Assembly: GCA_964449845.1 (NCBI GenBank)
Contig: CAYVES010000021.1
Location: 1-23,534 of the forward strand
Direction of reading: 5' to 3'
DNA from: SOKG01 sp964449845
GTDB lineage: Bacteria > Chloroflexota > Dehalococcoidia > SZUA-161
DNA: 23,534 nucleotides
Positions 1-6,958 of the stretch are shown here, piece after piece. Below the pieces are notes generated by a model. That model had not been told where the DNA came from and made no database searches. It saw only the letters and a program-made list of their open reading frames with translations. Made by a program: the position numbers and the translations under genes. How positions within the stretch are numbered: the stretch's first letter is position 1; each line of letters starts with the position of its first letter.

Positions 1-483
1 GCATTAGGATTTGTCGTCCTTGAGGCGGCTCGCGTTGCCAGCCAGGGGGCAGAGCTGGCGCAGGTAGCCGATGCTGCGCGGAGCATGATCAGCAAGGTAA
101 ATGTCCTAATCATGTTGGACACGCTCTACTATCTCGCCAGACTCGGTCGCATCGGCAGGGCGGCAGCCTGGGCTGGGTCACTATTGAATGTGAAGCCTGT
201 CGTCGAGCATTCTACCTCAATAGGAGAAACAACTCCCGTGGCACGTCCGAGAACGAAGGCAAAGGCCGTAAAGCTCATGCTGGAGCTAATGGCGGAAAGA
301 GTGCGGGAGTCCACCGTGCACGTAATAGTGCACCACGCCGATGAACTAGAGGAAGGAGAGAAGCTCAAGGCAGAGATCGGCTCGAGATTCAGCTGTGCCG
401 AGCTTTATTTCACCGAGTTCACCCCCGCCATGGGAGTCCATGCCGGACCTGGCGTCCTTGGTTTCTCGTTTTACGCCGATTAA
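1..483 (+). CDS. DegV family protein, C-terminal part (5' end outside window)
   Basis: The open frame runs in from base 1 and gives about 160 residues. The sequence matches the C-terminal domain of DegV-family fatty-acid-binding proteins: an LDTLYYLARLGRIGRA segment near the middle, then a SLLNVKPVV strand, and an ending close to HAGPGVLGFSFY. In the family this domain, with an N-terminal EDD fold, holds a fatty acyl chain; FakB members present it to the FakA kinase. The start lies outside the window, so the acyl-contact residues of the N-terminal half cannot be checked. No fakA-like gene is visible nearby. An internal ATG at 85 is unlikely to be the true start, because the homologous reading continues upstream of it to base 1. 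The family call is firm; the exact ligand is not known. Confidence 0.88.
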   Translation, partial: ALGFVVLEAARVASQGAELAQVADAARSMISKVNVLIMLDTLYYLARLGRIGRAAAWAGSLLNVKPVVEHSTSIGETTPVARPRTKAKAVKLMLELMAERVRESTVHVIVHHADELEEGEKLKAEIGSRFSCAELYFTEFTPAMGVHAGPGVLGFSFYAD

Positions 484-557
484 GATGTCTATCCCTAAGC
501 GTTCAGCCGTCAGCTTGAAGAACCGAGTGTCGGTAGCCGAACACTTGCGGAAATCCT

Positions 558-803
558 CTAGCGTCCCCACCTGATCTCGTTGGCGACCTGTCTGGTTTGC
601 TCCAACAGAGAATGGATGCTCACGTCGGCCAATTCACGGGAAAGCGCACTAACAATGTTGTCTTCGACTTCCACACTCTTGAAGACATCCAGCATGCTAT
701 CGGCGTCCTCACCATCCTTAGGACTATCCGCCGGCAATGCGTCCGGTGTCGCAGCTTCTTGGCCAGCACCCTCTACAGTTTGGGGGTTGTTGTTGTCAGT
801 CAT
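558..803 (-). CDS. Small acidic hypothetical protein (81 aa)
   Basis: I do not recognise this protein. It is 81 residues long and acidic in its N-terminal half, which is rich in Asp, Glu, Ala and Pro and looks disordered. The C-terminal half (about residues 38-78) looks helical, with the run VEDNIVSALSRELADVSIHS. The main support for a real gene is an AAGGAG ribosome binding site about ten bases upstream of the ATG on the minus strand (near 813-818). The other frames over this stretch lack such a site. It points toward the DegV gene and its stop lies 74 bp from the DegV stop, so the two converge. No signal peptide or membrane segment is seen. It may be a small regulatory or adaptor protein, but nothing shows this. 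Confidence 0.6.
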   Translation of the reverse strand: MTDNNNPQTVEGAGQEAATPDALPADSPKDGEDADSMLDVFKSVEVEDNIVSALSRELADVSIHSLLEQTRQVANEIRWGR

Positions 804-1190
804 TCCCAGCCCACTCCTTCCTCAGTGAAGTAGGGCAAGACTTCTAATGACTAAGCATAGTCTATAGCGGCGGCCTTGTGAATAGCCCATCAGTTCGAAT
901 TTGGTTAGGTAATCGTACCTGAGAGAATCGTAGCTGACTGAATTGTGTTGTCCTACAATGCCGGGAGGGCAGGTCTCTTGCCGATCTCCAAATTGGGGCC
1001 GTATAGACAAGATCAGCCCGCCTCTGCCGACAAGTGCCGCGGCTTGACACCAGACCAGGCAGGAAGTTATGCTACTCCATGGAACATCAGGCTCCCCAGG
1101 CCTACAATTATCAAGTCACATGTAGTCACTTCGAATTCGACCACTGGCCTGCTGATTTAGCTAAAATGCAGGGAAGCGAAAAGGGGGAAC
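804..1190. other. Gene-free stretch upstream of the 260-aa gene
   Basis: No convincing gene lies in these 387 bases. The only item I can support is a promoter-like pair at 1044-1073, listed separately. Around 880-925 there is a T-arm-like piece containing TTCGAAT, but no full tRNA cloverleaf can be drawn. The short ORFs in this stretch have no ribosome binding site or recognisable protein content. Confidence 0.5.
1044..1073 (+). promoter_or_regulatory. Predicted sigma-A promoter for the 260-aa gene
   Basis: A perfect TTGACA (1044-1049) is followed after 18 bp by TATGCT (1068-1073), which matches TATAAT at four of six positions. Transcription from here would give a leader of about 110 bases before the ATG at 1191. 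This is a motif match only. Confidence 0.45.
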
Positions 1191-1973
1191 ATGAGCAAGC
1201 TTATGGAGAAGCTAGAGCGAATCTCCGAGGGAAGAGCCCAGCCGCTGGGTTTCGGGGCCGCGGTGGCCAGGGGAAAAAGCTTACCCATGGTCATTGTCGC
1301 CAGCGTACCTTTGGGAGATGCCAAGCTAGCCGCCATCGCTGTAAAGGCAGGCGCCGATGCCATATTGATGACCGTTGAGCATCAGCAGAAGACTGAAGAA
1401 GCCCTGGCCAAACTCGGCAGCGCTAAGACGGACATTCCTTGGGGAGCCTCCCTGAATGCAGTAACCAAGGAAGATGTGGAGCAACTCATTGAGATGGATT
1501 GTGACTTTGTGATCTTCGCCCCCGATAGGACCCCGGCAGCAGTCCTGGGGGCGGAGAAAATCGGCAAGGTGCTTCAGGTAGACCCTTCGTTGAGCGACAG
1601 CCTGGCCAAGGCCATAAATCGCTTGTCAGTCGACGCCGTGCTCCTCAGCCCGGTTAGCGAGGACGAATCCCCCCTTACTGTGCACCAGCTAATGGTATAC
1701 GAGCGACTAGCCGCTGGAGCGGGAAAGCACCTCCTGGCAGCCGTGCCACCTGGTCTGCCAATTGACGATATTGAAAGCCTTTGGGGACTGGGAGTGCGGG
1801 GAGTAGTGGTGGACCTGGCAGTCAAGGACCCCGAACAGAGGCTATCTCAGGTGAAGGAAGCGATTGAGAAGCTGCCGACCACCAGGAAGAAGCCTGGAGA
1901 GAAAATCAGCGCTTTGCTGCCTCTTTCAAGGGAATGGTCAGTGGCGACGCCTGAGGAAGAGGATGAGGAGTAG
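1191..1973 (+). CDS. TIM-barrel-like protein of unknown function (260 aa)
   Basis: I do not recognise a named family. The 260-residue protein shows regular alternation of short hydrophobic strands and amphipathic helices: MVIVASV near residue 32, AGADAILMTV near 56, CDFVIFAP near 104, VDAVLLSP near 147, KHLLAAVPPG near 178 and VRGVVVDLAV near 201. This is what an eight-stranded beta/alpha barrel looks like, and the pattern resembles dihydropteroate-synthase-like or phosphate-binding barrels. I see no standard catalytic signature. The C-terminus (from about 228) is charged and ends in a Glu/Asp tail. The ATG at 1191 is preceded by an AGGGGG ribosome binding site. The neighbouring minus-strand gene ends two bases after its stop, so the pair is tightly convergent. 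Confidence 0.72.
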   Translation: MSKLMEKLERISEGRAQPLGFGAAVARGKSLPMVIVASVPLGDAKLAAIAVKAGADAILMTVEHQQKTEEALAKLGSAKTDIPWGASLNAVTKEDVEQLIEMDCDFVIFAPDRTPAAVLGAEKIGKVLQVDPSLSDSLAKAINRLSVDAVLLSPVSEDESPLTVHQLMVYERLAAGAGKHLLAAVPPGLPIDDIESLWGLGVRGVVVDLAVKDPEQRLSQVKEAIEKLPTTRKKPGEKISALLPLSREWSVATPEEEDEE

Positions 1974-1975
1974 GT

Positions 1976-2275
1976 TCAGCCCAGCACGAAAGTCAGCACG
2001 ATTAGGATGATGATCATCATCCCAGCCAGAATACTGATCCTCTTCAGGTCAGCCCTCACGTATTGATAAGCGGCGGCCGCTCGCTTTGGCTGCGGTTGCG
2101 TCCTTGGCGCAGTCTTTGAGACCGGGCTCTTGATTGGCCTGGGCTCAGCTATCTCCTGAGGTTTGGGCGCAGAAATCGTTCCCGTTTGAAGAGAAGGTTT
2201 GCCTCGCTGTTTCTTCCTCTTTGCCCTGCTCAACTCCGAGTACTTCGCCGCTACCTTGCGTGATTTCTTGGCCAT
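1976..2275 (-). CDS. Small basic protein with a C-terminal membrane anchor (99 aa)
   Basis: The N-terminal 30 residues are strongly basic (MAKKSRKVAAKYSELSRAKR and onward). A Pro/Lys-rich linker follows, and the last 18 or so residues form one hydrophobic segment (ISILAGMMIIILIVLTFVLG). This is a tail-anchored layout: a cytoplasmic basic domain and a single C-terminal transmembrane helix. The start at 2275 has a GGAAGG ribosome binding site just upstream on the minus strand. The basic part could contact nucleic acid or ribosomes at the membrane, but that is inference. It converges with the TIM-barrel-like gene, with two bases between the stops. Confidence 0.65.
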   Translation of the reverse strand: MAKKSRKVAAKYSELSRAKRKKQRGKPSLQTGTISAPKPQEIAEPRPIKSPVSKTAPRTQPQPKRAAAAYQYVRADLKRISILAGMMIIILIVLTFVLG

Positions 2276-2517
2276 CTTCCTTCCCGTCCTATTGAGAATG
2301 CCCTTCTAGATTCCCGCTCCCGGCTTCTCAGGTCTCCACCTAATTCTAGCCCTTCGGCATTGCTTTGGCAAGAGGACTACAGTAACCCGGCGACCAGATA
2401 GACATAACGCCCACGATGTGATAGACTTTCGCTTACCCTGTCTGTAGGGGTCCATCGGGTCGTTACTGTGGAGCAGAGCTGAATGTCAGGACAAAACCCT
2501 GAAGGGAGGGCAGCGCC

Positions 2518-3324
2518 ATGATTAGGAGTCCGGTTGTCGCGGGTCAGTTCTACCCAGCAACGCCTTCTTCGCTAGAAGCGCAGGTTAGGGGACTTGTCGA
2601 TGAAAAGGCACCGAAGGAAGAGGTGATTGGGCTGGTCTCCCCTCACGCTGGATATGTATACTCCGGATCAGTGGCCGGCGCAGTCATGTCCAGAATCCGG
2701 TTCAAAGATACCTTCATCATCCTCGGCCCCAGCCACACAGGGGCTGGCAGGCCCTTCAGCATTATGACCGAAGGCTCGTGGCAAACACCCCTGGGCGAGG
2801 TAGGAATCGACTCGCGACTGGGCAAACAGATCTTAGCCAGCTCCAAGCACCTGGAAGAAGATCATGTGGCGCATTTATACGAGCACTCTATTGAGGTTCA
2901 GATACCGTTTCTGCAGTATTTCAAACGGGACGTCAAAATTGTGCCTATCGTACTCTCCCACGCTGCCCCCTCCGTCTACAAGGAGATCGGTAAGGAGATA
3001 GCTGCGGCAATCAAGGAGCTGAGGGCAGAGACAGTAATCATCGCCAGCAGCGACATGACCCACTACGAGTCCCAGGAATCAGCCAGGAGGAAGGATACCG
3101 AGGCTATAAACGCCATAGTGGAGCTAAATGAAGACGAGCTCATGAGGCGGATACGAGATCTGAACATATCGATGTGCGGTTATGCGCCAACGGTAGCCCT
3201 CATCTCAGCCGCCAAGGAATTGGGGGCAAAACGGGCGGAATTGATCAGGTATGAAACGAGCGGTGATGTAACGGGGGATTTCAGCGCTGTAGTGGGCTAT
3301 GCAGGGATAATAATAGCCAGTTGA
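2518..3324 (+). CDS. amrB: Memo-like protein, AmmeMemoRadiSam system protein B
   Basis: The 268-residue protein matches the MEMO1 family over its full length. The family's metal-site residues are visible: His43 in SPHAGYVYSG, His73 in LGPSHTG, and Cys220 in MCGYAPT. EHSIEVQIPFLQ and SSDMTHYES are also typical. The fold is related to extradiol dioxygenases; human MEMO1 binds iron or copper through the equivalent His-His-Cys set. In prokaryotes this protein occurs with an AMMECR1-like protein and a radical-SAM enzyme (AmrS), and the joint reaction is not established. The ATG has a GGGAGG site eight bases upstream. The AMMECR1 gene starts 12 bp after its stop, so the two are surely co-transcribed. 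No AmrS gene lies in this window. Confidence 0.93.
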   Translation: MIRSPVVAGQFYPATPSSLEAQVRGLVDEKAPKEEVIGLVSPHAGYVYSGSVAGAVMSRIRFKDTFIILGPSHTGAGRPFSIMTEGSWQTPLGEVGIDSRLGKQILASSKHLEEDHVAHLYEHSIEVQIPFLQYFKRDVKIVPIVLSHAAPSVYKEIGKEIAAAIKELRAETVIIASSDMTHYESQESARRKDTEAINAIVELNEDELMRRIRDLNISMCGYAPTVALISAAKELGAKRAELIRYETSGDVTGDFSAVVGYAGIIIAS

Positions 3325-3336
3325 AGGGAGAGGAAA

Positions 3337-3855
3337 ATGGGACCTGAGGAGATGCACCCGCTGGCGAGGCTGGCCAAGGAGACCGTAGAGGGCTGGGTCC
3401 GAGAGGGAAAGCTTCCCCACCCGGGGGAGCTAACGCCGGAGATGAGGGAAAAGGCAGGGGTTTTCGTCACCCTCAAGAAGCACGGTCAACTAAGGGGCTG
3501 CATCGGCACCTTCGAGCCAACGCAGCCCAACGTAGCCGAGGAGATAATCAACAACGCGGTAAGCTCGTCAACCAGGGATCCCCGCTTCCTGCCGGTGACC
3601 GCTGATGAGCTGCCCGATGTCACCTACAGCGTCGATGTCCTCACCAGGCCGGTGCCGGTGGAAAGCGAAGAAGGTCTTGACCCCAAGAGGTACGGCGTGA
3701 TCGTGGAGTCTGGGGGGCTGAGGGGATTGCTGCTCCCCGACCTCGAAGGCGTGGACACCGTGGCCCACCAGATAGACATCTGCCGCCAGAAAGCAGGAAT
3801 ACTCCCCGACGAGCCAGTAAAGCTCTACTGCTTTGAGGTGAGGAGGTACAAGTGA
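3337..3855 (+). CDS. amrA: AMMECR1-like protein, AmmeMemoRadiSam system protein A
   Basis: The 172-residue protein has the family signature LRGCIGTFEP at about residues 51-60. It also has SSSTRDPRFLPVTADEL, the YSVDVLTRPVPV strand, and a C-terminal VAHQIDICRQKAGI helix. The length is normal for bacterial and archaeal AMMECR1 domain proteins. The exposed Cys of LRGCIG is invariant in the family, but a reaction has not been proven. The ATG at 3337 has a GGAGAGG site three bases upstream. It is coupled to the upstream Memo-like gene, and the TPR gene follows after 15 bp. Co-occurrence with Memo suggests a shared role, possibly radical-based modification of a small molecule or RNA; that is inference. 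Confidence 0.93.
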   Translation: MGPEEMHPLARLAKETVEGWVREGKLPHPGELTPEMREKAGVFVTLKKHGQLRGCIGTFEPTQPNVAEEIINNAVSSSTRDPRFLPVTADELPDVTYSVDVLTRPVPVESEEGLDPKRYGVIVESGGLRGLLLPDLEGVDTVAHQIDICRQKAGILPDEPVKLYCFEVRRYK

Positions 3856-3870
3856 GGAGGCTGTGCAAAA

Positions 3871-4869
3871 GTGGGTTTCGAACAATTGCCTGTCATAGCA
3901 TCAGTAGTCGGGCTTGTCATAAGGGCATTCCGCTTCATATTCGGGCGTAAGGCAGGGCCTTCAGTAATCCAGCATGTTGAAGTCAAAGAGTCATTCCTAT
4001 TCCAAGGGCCCGTAACCGTTGTTATAGGACCGAACTACGTTGATGGCTTACCTGAAAGTCCGATTGAGGCGGTTAAGAGACTCTTCGAAGAAGGGGTGTC
4101 CAGAAGATTGCAGGGTAGATATGAAGACGCAGTCAGTCTTTTTCGGACAGCACTCACGCTTGATGTTAGCAGAGAAGAAAAGGCTGCCTTGCTGCTTCTT
4201 ATTGGCGCTTGCTTCTTTGAGAAGGGACAGTTCGAGGAGGCGCAAGGGCACTATAGAGAAGCGGAGAGGATAGCTGAAGCGGACAACATTTATCAAGGCT
4301 TGGCGGTAGCAAGGGTCCGATTAGGGATGGTCGCTCTAATTAGGGATGATATAGACAGCGCCATCCAATATAAAGACGAGGCTCTTAACGCGGTGAGCAA
4401 GATTATGTATGAAGATCCGGGGATGTGGGCGTTGCAGGCTGGTGCGCATAACCTGGCAGGACTGATCTACCAAGCAAAAGGCGAATCAGAGAATGCATGC
4501 GAGAACTATCGCATAGCGCTGGATTTCGCTAAGAGAACGGGAGAGCCGTTAATGGAAGTGGATGCCCTGTTTGGCCTGGCAGTCATCGCCTACCAAACTA
4601 GGGGGGAGTGGGGCTACGCTGCCGATCAGTTAAACAAGATACTTCCCATCGTTAGGAATATAGGTTGGTATTTCCCAGAAGGCTGTATCTTACTAACATT
4701 AGCGGACATTTATGAACATAAGGGAGAAAGGGATAAGGCACTTGATCTTCTTTACGAGGCGCTAAGCGTGTTTGTAGAAGTAGCCAACAGAGAGATGACA
4801 AATCTAGTGATTGAAAGGATCGCGTATGTGCTAGGTAGGGAGGGGAGAGCTAATAATGAACCTCTTTGA
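3871..4869 (+). CDS. Tetratricopeptide-repeat protein (332 aa)
   Basis: A short N-terminal hydrophobic stretch (PVIASVVGLVIRAFRFIFG, residues 6-24) may be a membrane anchor. Residues about 30-60 form a beta-like segment with repeated hydrophobic strands (HVEVKESFLFQGPVTVVIGP). From about residue 62 to the end there are six or so TPR-like helical pairs, for example GRYEDAVSLFRTAL, GQFEEAQGHYREAE, GESENACENYRIAL and GERDKALDLLYEAL. TPRs are protein-interaction scaffolds, so a partner rather than a catalytic role is expected. It starts with GTG, with GAGGAGG ten bases upstream. It lies 15 bp after the AMMECR1 gene, and its last codons overlap the start of the rarA-like fragment. Codon use is more AT-rich than in amrB or rarA, a hint of separate origin. 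Confidence 0.8.
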   Translation: MGFEQLPVIASVVGLVIRAFRFIFGRKAGPSVIQHVEVKESFLFQGPVTVVIGPNYVDGLPESPIEAVKRLFEEGVSRRLQGRYEDAVSLFRTALTLDVSREEKAALLLLIGACFFEKGQFEEAQGHYREAERIAEADNIYQGLAVARVRLGMVALIRDDIDSAIQYKDEALNAVSKIMYEDPGMWALQAGAHNLAGLIYQAKGESENACENYRIALDFAKRTGEPLMEVDALFGLAVIAYQTRGEWGYAADQLNKILPIVRNIGWYFPEGCILLTLADIYEHKGERDKALDLLYEALSVFVEVANREMTNLVIERIAYVLGREGRANNEPL

Positions 4870-4960
4870 CTATCATCGACAGGAGCACCTAAGCCGCGAA
4901 GCGCCCGTGGCGGCGCGGATGAGGCCCCATGTATCCCCGCCTGTCTCCCCCCTTTTGTAA
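4856..4960 (+). pseudogene. Truncated copy of a rarA 5' end
   Basis: An ATG at 4856, with a GGGAGGGG-like ribosome binding site about ten bases upstream, opens a 34-codon frame. The frame begins MNLFDYHRQEHLSREAPVAA and continues RMRP before running into repeat sequence and stopping at 4958-4960. Those residues look like the normal N-terminus of RarA/MgsA proteins. They align with residues 10-31 of the intact rarA that starts 189 bp downstream (LFQQVGERQLEHEAPLAARM). The DNA of the two stretches is also similar (GAAGCGCC and GCGCGGATGAGGCC shared). The break lies at the edge of the hairpin repeat. Either a tandem duplication or replacement of the original 5' end happened here. I infer it is non-functional. 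Confidence 0.65.
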
Positions 4961-5025
4961 AGGGGGGAAGGGGGGATTGAGAATCTATAATCCCCCTAGG
5001 TCCCCCTTTAGGAAAGGGGGATTAC
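4933..5025. repeat. C-tract/G-tract hairpin repeat upstream of rarA
   Basis: Two stem-loops lie side by side. The first (4947-4967) has six C and TTT pairing with AAA and six G around a TGT loop. The second runs from TAATCCCCC (4988-4996) to GGGGGATTA (5016-5024). The motifs AATCCCCC and GGGGGATT also form the core of the MITE at 16921-17049, so the two share a repeat family. The hairpins could act as a transcription barrier between the TPR gene and rarA, but there is no U-tract. Confidence 0.7.
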
Positions 5026-5044
5026 AGCAGAAGAGGTCGAAGAA

Positions 5045-6421
5045 GTGAAACAGGATAGAAAAGGCCCCGACCTTTTTCAGCAAGTCGGTGAGAGGCAGTT
5101 AGAGCACGAAGCGCCACTTGCTGCGCGGATGAGGCCGCGGAGCTTTGAGGAGTTCGTGGGGCAGGAGCACATCGTGGGGGAGGGGCACGTGCTGAGAAAG
5201 AGCATCGAGGCCGACCAGGTCCCCTCCATCATCTTCTGGGGGCCGCCGGGAAGCGGCAAGACCACCCTCGCCTATATCATCGCCAGCGTCACCAGGTCCC
5301 ACTTCAGCCCCATATCCGCGGTGGCCGCCGGCGTCGCTGACCTGCGCCGCATAGTGGACGAGGCCAAGGAGCGCCGCGGCCTGTACCAGCAGAGAACGAT
5401 ACTGTTCATCGATGAGATACACCGCTTCAACAAGGCGCAACAGGACGCTGTACTTCCCTACGTGGAGAACGGCACCGTCACCCTCATCGGCGCCACCACC
5501 GAGAACCCCTCCTTCGAGGTGATCTCGCCCCTGCTCTCCCGCTGCCGCGTGTTCACCCTGGACGCGCTCACCGAGGAGCAGGTCAGGCTCATAGTCCAGC
5601 AGGCACTGGAGGACAAGGAGCGGGGGCTGGGGAATATGAAGGTGAAACTGGACAAGGATGCCCTTGACTTCTTGTTAGTTATGTCAAATGGGGACGCCAG
5701 GGTGGCGCTAAATGCCCTGGAGCTTGCCGCCTCGACAACCCTGCCCTCAAAGGACGGCAAGCGCCGGGTCAAGCTGGGCGACATCGAGGACGCACTTCAG
5801 CACCGCGCCCTGCTCTACGACAAGGCCGGCGAGGAGCACTACAACATCATTTCTGCCCTTCATAAGTCGCTCAGGGACTCCGACCCCGATGCCGCCCTCT
5901 ACTGGATGGGGCGCATGCTGGAGGCCGGGGAGGACCCGCTGTACATCGCGCGGCGACTGGTGAGGTTCGCCTCGGAGGATGTAGGCATGGCCGACCCCCA
6001 GGCGCTGGTAGTCGCCACCTCAGCCCAGCAGGCGGTTCACTTCATCGGCATGCCCGAAGGCAACCTGGCGCTGGCTCAGGCGGTGGTCTACCTGGCTACC
6101 GCGCCCAAGAGCAACGCACTTTACAAGGCCTACACCAAGGTGCAGCAGGACGTGGAGAAGACGAGGACTCAGCCGGTGCCGCTACACCTGCGCAACCCGG
6201 TCACAGGCCTGATGCGCAGGGTGGGCTACGGCAAGGGCTATAAATACGCCCACGATTTCCCTGGACATTTCGTCGAGCAGCAGCACCTCCCCGATTCCCT
6301 TAAAGGAAGGAAGTACTACGAGCCCAGCGACCAGGGCTTCGAGAGGGAGGTCGAGGGCCGGCTCAAGAAATGGCGCGCCAGGGGGAAGGGTCAGGCGCGA
6401 ACTCAGAAAGACAAGCCTTGA
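5045..6421 (+). CDS. rarA: Replication-associated recombination ATPase RarA (MgsA/WRNIP1 family)
   Basis: The 458-residue protein is a clamp-loader-like AAA+ ATPase. Walker A is GPPGSGKTT (66-74) and Walker B is ILFIDEIH (119-126). Sensor 1 is in LIGATTENPSFE, and the arginine finger is in SPLLSRCRVF. The C-terminal oligomerisation part includes GMADPQAL and the signature YKYAHDFPGHFVEQQHLPD. RarA acts at stalled replication forks with SSB and RecA. The start used is the GTG at 5045, which has only a weak GA-rich site upstream. The first nine residues do not look like the family's usual N-terminus, which instead appears in the fragment at 4856. The start region may therefore have been rebuilt after duplication or repeat insertion. 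The catalytic core is intact. The C-terminus adds a short basic tail. Confidence 0.95.
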   Translation: MKQDRKGPDLFQQVGERQLEHEAPLAARMRPRSFEEFVGQEHIVGEGHVLRKSIEADQVPSIIFWGPPGSGKTTLAYIIASVTRSHFSPISAVAAGVADLRRIVDEAKERRGLYQQRTILFIDEIHRFNKAQQDAVLPYVENGTVTLIGATTENPSFEVISPLLSRCRVFTLDALTEEQVRLIVQQALEDKERGLGNMKVKLDKDALDFLLVMSNGDARVALNALELAASTTLPSKDGKRRVKLGDIEDALQHRALLYDKAGEEHYNIISALHKSLRDSDPDAALYWMGRMLEAGEDPLYIARRLVRFASEDVGMADPQALVVATSAQQAVHFIGMPEGNLALAQAVVYLATAPKSNALYKAYTKVQQDVEKTRTQPVPLHLRNPVTGLMRRVGYGKGYKYAHDFPGHFVEQQHLPDSLKGRKYYEPSDQGFEREVEGRLKKWRARGKGQARTQKDKP

Positions 6422-6427
6422 CCGAGC

Positions 6428-6468
6428 CCAGAAACCCCTCAGATTTTGACTAGAGGGCCTCTGACATC
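6428..6468 (+). repeat. Dispersed hairpin repeat, copy 1 of 3
   Basis: The core is CCCTCAGATTTTGACTAGAG followed by GGCCTCTGACA. It contains two overlapping inverted pairs: CCCT with AGGG, and TCAGA with TCTGA. Closely similar copies lie at 6802-6838 and 14729-14766, all in the same orientation in this window. Confidence 0.7.
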
Positions 6469-6574
6469 CTACTCTACTTGACCCCTAAGTCGTCTCAAGT
6501 GGACTGAACCCTTGTCCGAGGATTCTCGTTACTGCATGTTAGCAAGACCACCGTACGGAATGTCGAGCTAATGG

Positions 6575-6691
6575 TGTGGATAACTTATAGAATGATGTGG
6601 ATAACTCTTTCCACGAAACGTGGAAAACTTGCCGATTATTGTGGAAAACTCCCCAAATATGTGGGTGACTTCTCTTGATTGGTGTGGGAAA
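6575..6691 (+). promoter_or_regulatory. Array of six phased DnaA-box-like sites
   Basis: Six direct repeats of a TGTGGAWAACT-type motif start at 6575, 6596, 6619, 6640, 6660 and 6683. The spacings are 21, 23, 21, 20 and 23 bp, close to two helical turns. The first two contain TGTGGATAA, the exact reverse complement of the DnaA box TTATCCACA. The next two read CGTGGAAAA and TGTGGAAAA, and the last two (TGTGGGTGA, TGTGGGAAA) are weaker. Same-face spacing fits cooperative binding by DnaA or a similar protein. No dnaA or dnaN gene and no strongly AT-rich unwinding element is visible beside it. It could be a chromosomal origin, a DnaA-titrating or reactivating site, or a set of operators for another protein. 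Confidence 0.55.
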
Positions 6692-6801
6692 ATCAAGCAA
6701 AGGCACATCCTGTGACGAGTCTAATACTTGCAGCAGTAGCTATGCTGGGGGCTTAGCCGCATGCCAAGTACAAAGTCAGCCATAAAAACTCCCACACTGG
6801 C

Positions 6802-6838
6802 ACAGAAAGCCCTCAGATTTCGACTACAGGGCTTCACA
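6802..6838 (+). repeat. Dispersed hairpin repeat, copy 2 of 3
   Basis: The sequence shares CAGAAAGCCCTCAGATTT and GACTACAGGGCTTC with the copy at 6428-6468. Here the stem AGCCCT/AGGGCT is complete, but the outer TCTGA arm is altered to TCACA. Confidence 0.65.
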
Positions 6839-6892
6839 TTCAATGTCTCGGGTGATTCTTCGCCCTCTAGTTGCTCAGCAACACCACCTGTG

Positions 6893-6921
6893 TTGTGCGG
6901 ACTGAGCAAAGGTGTTAGAAT
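6893..6921 (+). promoter_or_regulatory. Predicted promoter of the small membrane protein gene
   Basis: TTGTGC (6893-6898), a 17-bp spacer and TAGAAT (6916-6921) with an upstream TGT extension (6913-6915). The leader to the ATG at 6959 would be about 30 bases. Confidence 0.5.
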
Positions 6922-6958
6922 CGTGCTTTGTAACTCGGCAAGGCGAGGAAGGAATGAG

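Larger units (their letters stand above)
6422..6958. other. Gene-free region with hairpin repeats and a DnaA-box-like array
   Basis: No gene is convincing in these 537 bases. They hold two copies of a three-copy hairpin repeat (6428-6468 and 6802-6838), an array of six phased TGTGGAWAACT-like sites (6575-6691), and a promoter (6893-6921) for the small membrane protein. A longer ATG-initiated frame exists from 6761, but it reads through the hairpin repeat and has no ribosome binding site, so it is not used. Confidence 0.6.

Noticed and set aside
870..930. tRNA-like stretch with TTCGAAT and a possible T arm
   Set aside because: A T arm (ATCAG/TTGGT) can be drawn, but no anticodon stem or matching acceptor strand is found, so no tRNA is called.
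2379..2469. ACAGTAAC and GTTACTGT inverted pair upstream of the Memo-like gene
   Set aside because: Only eight bases pair across about 75 bp. This is weak and could occur by chance.
6761..6958. N-terminal extension of the small membrane protein
   Set aside because: It runs through the hairpin repeat and the promoter, and its ATG has no ribosome binding site. The start at 6959 is far better.
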